IMG/VR virus record: IMGVR_UViG_3300017706_000806 | Coordinates: 1 to 55,825 of that record | Direction: 5' to 3' (one strand) | DNA: 55,825 bases | Source of the DNA: a virus | Shown: positions 32,688 through 44,600 of the stretch, in pieces | How positions within the stretch are numbered: the first letter of the stretch is position 1 | Layout: every line of letters begins with the position of its first letter | Translations under genes and position numbers: made by a program | Notes under the pieces: generated by a model | The model's database searches: none | Told to the model about the DNA's origin: nothing | The model's input: the letters and a program-made list of their open reading frames with translations, nothing else

Positions 32688-35600
32688 TTATAAACATCCT
32701 AAAGATTCAAGAAACTGTTCATCTGAAGTATAAATATTATTATTCTTACGTGACTCAATTAAATCATTCAAAGATAATATATTTTGTGCTTTTAATTTAG
32801 TCAACAAATCAGCATTATTTTTAATGTTTTTGTTCCAATAATCTACTATCTCTGTATATGGATCCTCAAGCTGTAATTTTAATTGATTATACAACTGTGA
32901 ATCCAATGATGTAACAGATTCTTCTGTCTCTAACAGTTCATTTTTAGTTCCACTAATTGGTTGAACTAACTTTAAAACAGCTTTTCTATTTCCGTTATCT
33001 TCACCCCATTTCATTATTTTACCTGTTGTTACAGACATTATTTTATTGTCTTTATTAACAAGATATTTCTTGCCAAGATATTCAACAACTTGAGCCTGCC
33101 CTCTTTGTACAGCTAAGTTTCCAGCAAGCTTATTTCTATCAACACTGCTTTCTTTAAATACCTCAACTCCTTTTTTATTGAAAAATTTATTACCCCTTAC
33201 AGTATAGGTTTGTTTTTCTTTACCTTTAGGTGTATACGTTATTGTTTCAACCTCACTAGCTTGTTGTGTTGGTTGTGCTGGTGAATTTAAAAGATCCATT
33301 AAACCAGCAGCTGATACAGAATTGTCCTCTACATCTGTTTCTGTAACTTCATCTATAGGTTTACCATTAACTTTTAATGTATCAGATGTAGCTTCAATGT
33401 TTGCACTTTCATCTTTTAACAGTCTTTCCCGTATCTGATCTTGTTGACTTTCTTGATCTTCAGTAAACGTTTGATCTTGGACAGGTTGATTAGGACTTAA
33501 ATTCTTTTCAGACACATATGCTCTATTTTCAGCATACGTTGGTCTTTTACCAAACATAAATCCTATACCGCTTTGTTGATTAGACCCATACGTTGAAACT
33601 TCTACAAAAGTATCTGTAATGCCTCCTTCATTTAATTGTTCACCAGTGTCAACTTCTGACCTAATATATGTTACATAAAAACTTGAAACGTTATCTGTGT
33701 AATTTACTCGGATGTAATTAAATCCTTCAGATTCATTTCTTTCAAATACAAGTGATTTATCCTTTCTGTTTATCTTTCTTATTGTACTTGTTGTATCTTT
33801 ATTTGCATCCATGTTAGTTACAACAGTGTATGTATTTAATAAAGCATTATTAACATTAGATTGCATATAACCATCAACAAACTCTTTTTCAAATTCATCA
33901 AAAGTTAAACCAAAGGTTGACATCATCTTTTCATCTGATGCATCTCTTAATCCTTGATTTGCAGTATCAATTTGAGATAGAAAATCATTCATTATAAAAG
34001 GACTAACAGCATCTAGTAATGAACCATACTTTAATTGCAAACCATCTTTAACCATCATGTAATTAACAATAGACAAAGCATCACTTCTAGTATCTGCTGT
34101 ACCATATATTTTAGCAAATGAAGTTTGAAGATCTACTTTTTGTAATGGGTTCATACTTAAAAAAGTATTTGCCTCAGCTAAGTTCATTCCTGTTTGATTA
34201 CTTATATCATTAGCACTTTTCACTTGAACAAAAGAGTTTAAGAAAAAGTTATCTTGCATATCTTCTCTTGCCCTAAGCTTATCAACTAACTTAACAATTG
34301 AATTAACTGACTCTATTTCAGGAAGAGGGTATATAAAATTATTATCTAAGTTGGCTACAAACTGTGAGTTATTTTCAGACTTTAATTGATTATGTTGATA
34401 TGCTTTAATTGTAACATATGATAATAAGTCTCTTGATACTGCAGCAAGAGCTTCTTCATTAAATTCAATATTATTTTGATTTACATCCTGTAATGTAGTA
34501 TTTAATATTGACTGGAAAGGTGTACTAGCAGACAAGAATGTTGCTGGTAAGATCTGATCAACTACTTGATTAAATATTTCAATGTACTTAGATTGCCAAG
34601 TTTCACTTTTGTAGATCTTAGACAAATCCATCATTGGCTTAATTTGTTTTGTTTTACCACTTTTTGATAATAGAATTTGTGGCTCAAGTAAAGAATTTAT
34701 ATCAGCTTTCTTTTTATTTACAGCTGAAATATCTTTACCAAGACCAGTAGTAAGATTTGACACAGATGACATCTTTCTTGTAAACTCTTGAATCTCAACT
34801 CCTTTTAAAAATTCAGTTAATATAGAAATTTTCTCAATATCACTGAGGTCTTCTTCATTTTCAATAGCTTCATATAGTAGTTCATCTGTTAATGGAACCA
34901 AAGATAAATCTCTATTAGCTGGTGTTCTCAACTCTTCTATTGCTGCTGTTGCTAACTTCTTAACTCCAGGATCTAACTTTTCTACTTTATTTAACGCCTT
35001 ATCATAAATCTTTTGTATAGTAGGATTATTGACCAATAACAAAGAGGTGCGGATTGGCACTCCCAATGCAGTAAGATTTCCTACTAAGTTTAATGCTGAT
35101 CTATTAAGACCAAGTTTTGCAACTAATCTTTCTTTTGCATCATCTGTAGCCATAGTAATTAAAGAAGAAATAATATCTTGCTTTCTAAGGCCATCTTTGT
35201 CTTTAGTTATCTTTTCTCTAAGAACACCAAAGTTATCATATGAAACACCATTAATATTGATAATCTTGCTTTTATCTTCAATTGAAACATCATACTCAGT
35301 CAATAAACTTAAATTGACATTAGGAGATACAATGGCTCCAATAGCAGCCCCTTTGTTATTTTTAAATGCATTTATTTTTCCTAGTAAGTTGTTTATATCA
35401 ATAGAATCTTCAGCATCTCTTTTCGCAAATAAATTTCTTGTCTCACCTGTACTAAGATTAATTAATCCTTGTAACTCACTTTTTAATATATCTAAAGCAG
35501 CAGGCTGGTAAGAAATAGGTAACTCTTCACCTACTGTATCTTCAGTAACTGCAGTGTTCCCCATTAATGCATACTTGTAATCTAAGATCCTGTTATTCAT

Positions 35601-38600
35601 TGGAGCTTGATAGGGTTCCCCATACTTTTCTAAATACTTTTTATACTCTTCTAAAGATATAGGTAGTCCTAATATTCGTAATGCTTTTATTCCTGATTCA
35701 CTTAAACCAGCTTCAGATGCAACTTCATCTTCAGCTGTATCTTCAATGTTTTGCATTTCAGCTGATTGTTCACTTTTATTAAATAGATTGTATGCCTCAG
35801 AATAAGTTGTCCCTGGTTTACCTACCTTTTCATTTACATAATTAATATACTCATCATACTTATCTTCAGTATTCTCAGCTTTACCGTATTCAACAAACTT
35901 TCTATCTTTAACATAAAAGTCTTTAATTTGAGCATATACTTTATCAATATCAAAATCCGCTCCTGATATTTCTACAAGCTCCTGAGCAAATGATGCAGAA
36001 GAACCATAAAATGCTGGTAAAAAATCTACATGTTTTATATTAACAGTTGAATGATTATCTTGAGATGGAATACGTATACCAAACATCTTAGATAATACAT
36101 CTGGCATTTCCATTCCTCCATTTTCTATTAAGTCCATTACACTTTGGAAATGAGCAGGCATAAGCATTTCAGTATATCTTAAGCCGGTAAACTCTCCATT
36201 GCTGTCATACTCTTTGACATCTGATCTTAAACGGTCAATTACAACAAGCCCTTCTTTAGGAAAGTTGCTTCTAGATAAAGTGTCAAACTCAACAATATCT
36301 GGTTTATTAGTAATCTTGTCCCAAACCTTTTCTCTTATGATTTCAGATCTATCTGGAATACCGTTTTCATCTACAGAGAAAACTCTTCTATAAACTTTCA
36401 TTCCAAAATCAGAAACTAATGTCAAGCTTAATCCAGGTTGCTTTTCAGCTAGAGAACCTTTACTCAGATAACTCAAAAACAACTGTTCAAACTTATTTAC
36501 AGTAATTGGATTATTTAAATTATATTTTTGTTCTCCTTCTTCAGTTGAGAAGAACTCTAATAATTGTGAGCTAGATTGAGAAGCTTTTAATCCTTCTGTT
36601 GCATATCTTAAAAAAGCTGTCAGATTAGGTGTAAGCTCACCTTTATCTTTTGAGATTGCTAATTCATCCATGGCACCATTAAAAGTAAAAATAAGGTTTC
36701 TCTTATTCTTAAAGTTTATCTCAACTCTCCTTGAAATGGCTTCATTATATAATCTTCTTACATCACCAACTTTCATCACCTCACCCTTTTCATTTAAACC
36801 CATTCCAGGTATTGGTGTTGAATCTATTTGTTCAGAAGTAACAAGTGCTTTAATTTGTGTTGGATCAATAGACTCTAATTTATTAGACGGTGTGGCAGAC
36901 TGAAGACCCATGTCCATTGCAGAAAGAGTTGTATAGTCTTTCTCATTAAATGGTTTATCTTGATTAATTCTGTCTAAAGGTTGAACTCTTTGCTTTAACA
37001 TCTTCAACGCACTTTCAGGTGCAGCTATACCAAGAGTTTCCTTTTTAGATTCAATCTCTTCAAGTCTATTTAAAAGATTATGTAGTCCTTCTCTATTTGG
37101 TTTAGCTTCATAAATAGTAGTACCATTTTCATCTGTCCCAATTGGGTTAGAAGTAAGCTGACGAGACAACATAAAAGCAGACATCTTTATAAAAGTAGTG
37201 CCATCAAAATACACAAGCTTCTTAGAATTAAGCATTGCATTATCTTGATTGACATAACCATCTAACCTAATAGGTTTCTCTTTTTTTGCTAATTCAAGTA
37301 CTTCAGTTCTAGCTTTGCTATCATCTATAAGTACTTCAACATTATCATTATCAAAAATCTTTTTACCTTTAACTATATATGTTTCTTCTTCTAACTTAAC
37401 AACCTTAGCGCTTTCTCCAAACATCTGCCAAGAAGTTACTTCCTCTCCCTGATCTATTTTGTCATATAAAGCTGCTATACTAGGTGTCAATTGACCAAAA
37501 CCAAAAGACATATATCTGCTAGCTTTGGGAGTCATCCACATCTGTGCATCAGCTACATCAATATTGTTTCCTGTTAATGCAGAAATCTCCTTAATCTCTT
37601 CTATTGCTATTAAGCTTATATCATCTACACTATGATTAATGCCTTGCTCAGGTGCACTGATAGAGCTGTATGCGCTTATGTATGCTGCATTTTGTGCCTT
37701 TGCTCTTTTAATTGCATCAACACCATTTTTTAAAGTAACTGCTTGATCACCCAAAAATATTTCATTTATTGCTTGAGTATTAATCCAGTCATTCAAAAAT
37801 ATTTGCTTCAAATTATAATCAAAATCATCAGTAAGATTTAACAAGTAGTTAGACTCTACTAATGCAGGAGTAGCTTTGCCACTTTTTCCAATCAAACCTT
37901 GTTTAATCTTTTGGCTAATTTGCATATCTACACCAAGACCTTCTAGCTCAGATTTGAACTCCTCAAACTGTAAATCTAATTTTTCTCTAACCTCAGATTT
38001 AAGCTGGTCCATTGTCACATCCCGTTCAAGTAATGCTTGCTCTAATGTGGTTCCATCAAAACGCTTAGCAATTTCCTCTAAGTTATTTTTCAAATCTGAA
38101 GTTAACAACAAAGAAGAATTATGTAATGTGTAAGCTTTCATTGGAAGAGGCTTTCCTTCCTCATTATATCCTTCTATATTATATCCAACAATTTGCTCCT
38201 CTGTTTTAGTATCAGGATTTGACTCTCTTTGAATACGCTTATATTCTGTATCAATACTATTTATATAAACATCAATTGCGTTATCAGTAATTTTAACAGC
38301 ACCAGAATTTCCACTTTCAAATTCTACAGCTCTAATGATAGGCATGTACATCATGTCTCCAGTGTTAGAAGACTCAAGTACTCTAATTAAACTTGGCGCT
38401 AATGCCACCTTTAATCTTTCATTTGTTATTGGATCAATTACTTCAACATAATCAACTTTATTTGATTTAGTATTGACCAGTGCTGTATAACTGTTTATTA
38501 AACTTGATGCAAACTCTTGAGGCGTAAAGTTTCCATAAGTAGATTTATATGATACACCTGATATATTTTCATTAATCTCTTCCTCTGTACTATTAAGTTC

Positions 38601-41600
38601 TCCAACTTTAGTACCTGCAACTCTTATTACACGCTGTCTTTTTTGATTAGACATCTCTATAAAAGCAGGATTATTTAAAAGATGATTGTTTTCTAAATAC
38701 AAATCTTCTTTTTTAGATTCTAATGTTGCGGGGTTATTTAATGCTTCAATTTGTTTTAAATGGAATGTTGGTTTCTGATGAGCATATACTAAATTACCTT
38801 CAGTATTTCTAAATACAGATAGTCCAATTGTTTCATCAAATGGAGCATTTCCCTGAGCAATCTTTACTAATCTAGATCTCATTCCATCTTCACCATCACT
38901 AAAGATATTTTCTTTATCTCTAACTAAAGTATACATCTCTCTAATAACTTGAGATGTAAGCGGTTCATCTTCATACTTGTGAAGATCAACCAATGCTTTT
39001 TGTTCATGATCTACTTCAGTTGTTTTTGTACCATCTTCATTTTCAATAGTTTCTGAAAAAACGTTACCTGCTTCAACTCTATTATATAAAATACTATACT
39101 TTAAATACTGAGCACTTATCCTTATACCTGTTAAATCAAATAATAATTTGCTATATTTTCTAGCATCTTCAGTGGCCGCTCTACTACTTTTTTTATCTGT
39201 TTGATTCAACAGCCCTATTAATTCTACTAATGTCTTTTCAGCTTTGCTTGCTGTAGAAGTATTTGACTTAATCTTCTTAAAAGCATCATTCCATGCCTGA
39301 GACCATTCATCTACTTGAGAGTTAATATCATCTCTTTGTGCAGCAGAATAAGTTATAATATTACCTAGTAAATCTCTTTGTGTAAATAAATAATCTACTC
39401 TAAAGTTTTCAAATGCTTTAGTAATAGATTGGAACAACAAAGGATCTTGCATCTTTGGTAAAGGGCTATCATTCAATAGTGTTTCTGTAGATACTCCTAT
39501 ATCTTGTAATATTCTAGCAACTACAGCACCTGTTGCTGCATTTTCCTGTCCAAAGAAATACATTGTTTGTAGCATCTTTTTTGGATCAGTAATGTTTTTA
39601 ACTGATTTTAAAAGGCCGTTGTATACTTCTGTAAAAGGAACAGGTATAATTAAAGGTTCTTTATCTTTAATCAGTTCTTTATTACCAAAGAAATCTGTTG
39701 CATCCATAGTAGTAGTAGCAATATATGCCCTAATCATTCTTGGTGTAGAATTTATTCCTCCAATTAAAGAGGCATCTGTATTCCATTGACTAGAAGCTCT
39801 AACACCAACAGCATCTTCAAAGTACTCAGTGTTATATTCCTCTTCAGCAATTTGACCATCTATAACATTTAATATATCATAAACCTGATCTTTAATAGAA
39901 TCATCATAATTATCAAATGCATTTGTTATGCTATCTAATATTTCTTTTTGTGTTTCAGATCTTTCTTTATTTACGTCACTTTCAGAATTATATAATTGAT
40001 AAAAATCATCAATTACCTCTTCCAAAATATCACCCCTGTTTGTGTTAGGTTTTGTAACTTTAGAAACTCTAGATAGATACATTGCTGCAATACTTCTAAT
40101 TAAAGGATCAGCTATTGAGCTATCTAAATAAAGGTAACCTTCATTATTACTATCTTTATCTGTAATCTTCTTATATGGTATTAATGCATTAGCTTCTAAT
40201 GTTACACCTGAAGATAAACCAGTAGTAAATTGATTTAACATTGTTGCTGAAGTTCTATATTTTCCTCCATCAATGTTTTCAAATAAAGTAAGCAGTTCAT
40301 TTTTATTATATGAATTGAAGAAAGATTTAATCCATTCTAAAATTCTAGTAAAGAAAGATTTAACAGAAGAGTCTGTTTTAGATGATCTTGGATTTGCTTT
40401 AAATTTTTCAAATTCATTTGCTAAATACTCTTCATAGTATTCTTGCTCTAATCTAGACCTACTCATATTTGAGTATGTGTCAGCTGATTTTCTAAACTTG
40501 TTGAGTTCTTGCTCAAAGTTTTTACCTTCAGCTCTTAAGTTAGCTCTAACTTCCTTTCTTGCAAATGATAAATATTTATTAATCTCTGCATCAGTTAATA
40601 GCATTCTAAAGACACCGTGAAATGCTTCATGGTATCTATATGGTGAATTAGCTCCTGTATACAATGTACCTGAAATATTCAAGCCTCCAGCTAAGTGATT
40701 TAGATTTAAACCAAATGCACCAACTCTTACCCCACCAGATTTCATATTATTACCTAAAGTATTAATATCTTCAATGCTAATAAAGTCAGGCAAATTTTCA
40801 CTAGCCCAAGCTACAAAGACATCAATATCTTCAACATCTTTTTGTGTTAATGCAGGTGCTATCTTATTGGCTATATTACCAAAGTTTTTAATTTCTTTAA
40901 GAAGTTTTTGGTACTCAGCACTTTTCTTTAATATCTTTCTATGCTTCTTTATGTCTTCACCAGCAACAAGTTTATCTTTAAGAGTATCTAGTTTCTGATT
41001 AAGCTTTTCTAATTCTGTAACCTCACTGCTAGTTGTATCTTCTTTTAAAATTTCTTCTACTTGCTCTGCCTTTTCTTCTCGCATAGCCTGCTCTTGAGCA
41101 GTAAGTTCTTTACCTGCTTTAATCTTATTTGCTATAGCATTAATACGGGCATCTGATACTGTAGCATTATCAGTAAATTCTCTAAACTCTTTCTCTGTAA
41201 CCTCACTAGTAAGTGTTTCTACTGTTTCTATACCTAGCTTTTGTTTTTGTTCAATAGTTAATTGAGCTATTTTTTTAGGATTGTTTATTTCAGCACCACT
41301 TATCTCTGATGTCTTTTTAACAATACCACCAAATGCAGCTACAACCAGTTCTTCAGCAGTTAATCCATCTCTAATAACTATATCATTGTCTGCAAGTCTT
41401 TGTTTAGTTTCTCTATCTTTATTTCCGTCTGCATCAAAAAACACAGATTCAGCTCTATCAAGTGAACCATCTAAGTAAGTTTTTACAGTTACCTCTACTG
41501 TAAAACCATTTTCTTGATTTACAGTAAATGTTTCTTTCTTTAAAACAACATTATCATCTTCAAACTTTTTTTCACTATTTATCTCAGCTGTATTACTTTC

Positions 41601-44600
41601 TTCAGCTATCTGCTCAAGAGTTTTAGTACTTTGTGTAGCTGTAGCAATCTTTTTAGCTTGTATAGATGCTGAGTCTGCACCTATCTCTATTTTAGATACT
41701 CCAGCTACTTGAGGTTTAGCATTCGTTCCAGTCTTTTCTATTAACTCATTAATACCAACTTCTCTTCCATATGACTTTTTAAAATTATTAGTTGATAATA
41801 CTAAACCTTTTTTGTTTCCTGCTTCAGCACTACTTGTTGAATTTTTAAATAAATCACTTTGATTTGCCTTAGCAAGTAAAGTATTTAATTTTGCCTTTAA
41901 TGTAGCTTTGCTATTAACTTCTGATTTGTCTAATGTAAAGTAAAAACGTTGCTCTCCGGTTAAAACTTGAAGCTGAACTTTACCATACATATCTACTTGC
42001 AAGCTAATATTAAGATTTCCATAGCCAGAAATAAATAACCCATCTCTTATAATCTGATTGGTCTTTGGATCTATTTTATCCTTTCTAAGTTCTTCATTAA
42101 ACTGGTTGTTGAATGTAGGATTTTTACCGTCTTTATTTTCCTTTTGAGTAAGTTGTGCTCTTTCAAACACTTCAACTAATAATGTATCTAATGATTCAGG
42201 AGAAAGAAATTGTGACTTTAAAGGAACCATTCTGTAAGTTCCGTCTGGTAAAAGAACTACTGCTTTGTATGCATCTGATCCTTGTAGTAAATTACTATTT
42301 AATTCTGATTTTCCTATAGCATTTTCTACTTTATTTTCTAAAGCTTCTAATTCAGTTCCTGATAAATTACTAATAGGAATTCTACCTCTTCCTGTACTTC
42401 CTTGTTCTAGCTGATAAATTAAATAGTTTCCTGAGTTATCTGCAGCACCTTCATTTACTAAATCTTTAATGCTTCTAGCTTCTTTATCATAAACAACATT
42501 ACCCAATATGGAATTAAAAAATAATCCTTCTGATAAATCATTTTGAGTGATAGTTAAAAATGATCCGTCTGGAACATTTTCCATTAACCTATCTACTTCA
42601 GATATCAACAAACCCTGCTTTGTCCAATTATCTCTAACCTTATCTAATATTTGAGCTTTAGTAAGTTTACTCTTTAATTTTTCTGTACTACCAATTACCT
42701 GATTTAACTGTTGTCTAGTCAAAGCCATTGGGTCTACACCTCCAAAAAACTGAAAGCTATCATTGGGCATATAAGCAAAAATCTTTGTATCTACACCATC
42801 ATTATCTAACTTAACAAACGCATTTGGTTTTCCATCTGAATCATTTGATGAAAACAAAGCATCAATCTTACTTTGTACAGCAGAACTACTGGTTCTAATA
42901 CCTATTTGATACTTTGATTTTTTATTAATAATATATGGATTAGGTTCAAGATTTCCATTACTATACTGAGTAGTTGTTAAACCTCCTTCAGGATCTTTCA
43001 TTACAACAAACTCTAACGTCTTTATATCCTCATAACTCAAGACATTTAAAATCTTATAATACCTATCCTTAGCCGCAGCCCAGTTATTCTCTCCTGGATT
43101 TTTACCACCATAGGGTGTAACAGGTTCTGAATATGTTATCCTAGAAACACTTGCTGGTAAAAGTTGAAAATCTTTGTCTTCAAGTTGATAAAACTCACCA
43201 AACTGACCAGCTTTTAAATTTATATATACACCATTATCTTTTTTCTCTTGTGAACTTAATGATACAGCAGATGCAGGTATTAATGTTAATCTTTCTCTTC
43301 GTATAACATTATCAGAATTGCTAAAAATAATATACTCTGCAGGGTTACCATTATCATCTTTTTCAGTTAGGCTATATACTTTTGTACCAAAAGATAAACC
43401 TTCAATACCATCAAAATCAAATGTGCCATCACTTGGCATATTTATCTTAAGTAGTTTCCAAGCATCTTTTGCTTTATCTTTTTCATTAAAAAAGTTAATG
43501 TCAGATGCTACACCTGCAGCTTGAAGCATGTCACCAGATATTTTTTCTCCTGTCTTAGAGTCAATAATCTCATATACATCACTTATGTTGCCTTCTGCAT
43601 CAGCCATCTTTTTAGTACGTACTGAAATAACAGAACCTCTTAACTCTGGCTCAATTCTATAATTGCTATTGCCTTCAAGATTTTCTCCAGTTTCAGATAA
43701 CGTTATATCCTGACCTGAGATATCTGCCAATGATATATTTAATGTATCTAATACTTGACCAACTAAATCATTATTTCTACCTTCTAAAGATGTTAACCAG
43801 TTCATCAAACCAGCATCATTATTTATCTGTTCTTGTGTAAGCTGTCTATCTGCACTTAAAACCTCTCTATCATTATTTATCCATATTTTTTTAATAGCAG
43901 TATATGCTTCTCTATAGGCTTCACCTTCTTGAGTATTAACCCAATCTTTATACTTAAGTGATTTTTTACGGATTATTGCTTGAGTGCGTTCATACTTTCT
44001 ATAAGCCCTTTTTAATATACTAGTTAAAACTTTTGATTCACCTGCAGGAATTTCAACATCAATATCTTTTATAATATCTTGAATGTCCTGTCTGTTTTCA
44101 GCTGTCTGAGCTTCCTCTGTTGCAGACTTTACTTCTTCTTGAGTTGGTGCCGCTGCTTTAGCGTATATAGCTTTTAATCTATTAATTTCATTAAATGCTA
44201 CAGGGTCATTTTGAGGACTTATTATACCTCGCTCATTATAAAAAACTGCTAAATCTTCTACGTTGTTTGTGCTAGCAAATTGAATAACGTCTTGAATCTC
44301 AGGAATAGGTGTTCCAAATTCTCCTTCTACTGAATCAATCTCATTAAACAATCTATTTTGCTCTACAGTATTTAAATATTTATCTAAAGACTCTCTAAAG
44401 ATTTTTTCTTTATTTCTATATATTGCTTTTATTTCTGTTTTGCTTCTTTCAAAAACTTCTTTAAATTTCTCAGGATTAGCTAAAGCCTCAATAGTTTTAT
44501 TATAAACTTTTGCTCTTCCTTCTAATGCACCATGATCAACAATTAATTTTAATGCTTCATCTATAGCGTCTTGATTAACAAATGATCCTGACTTCTTAGC

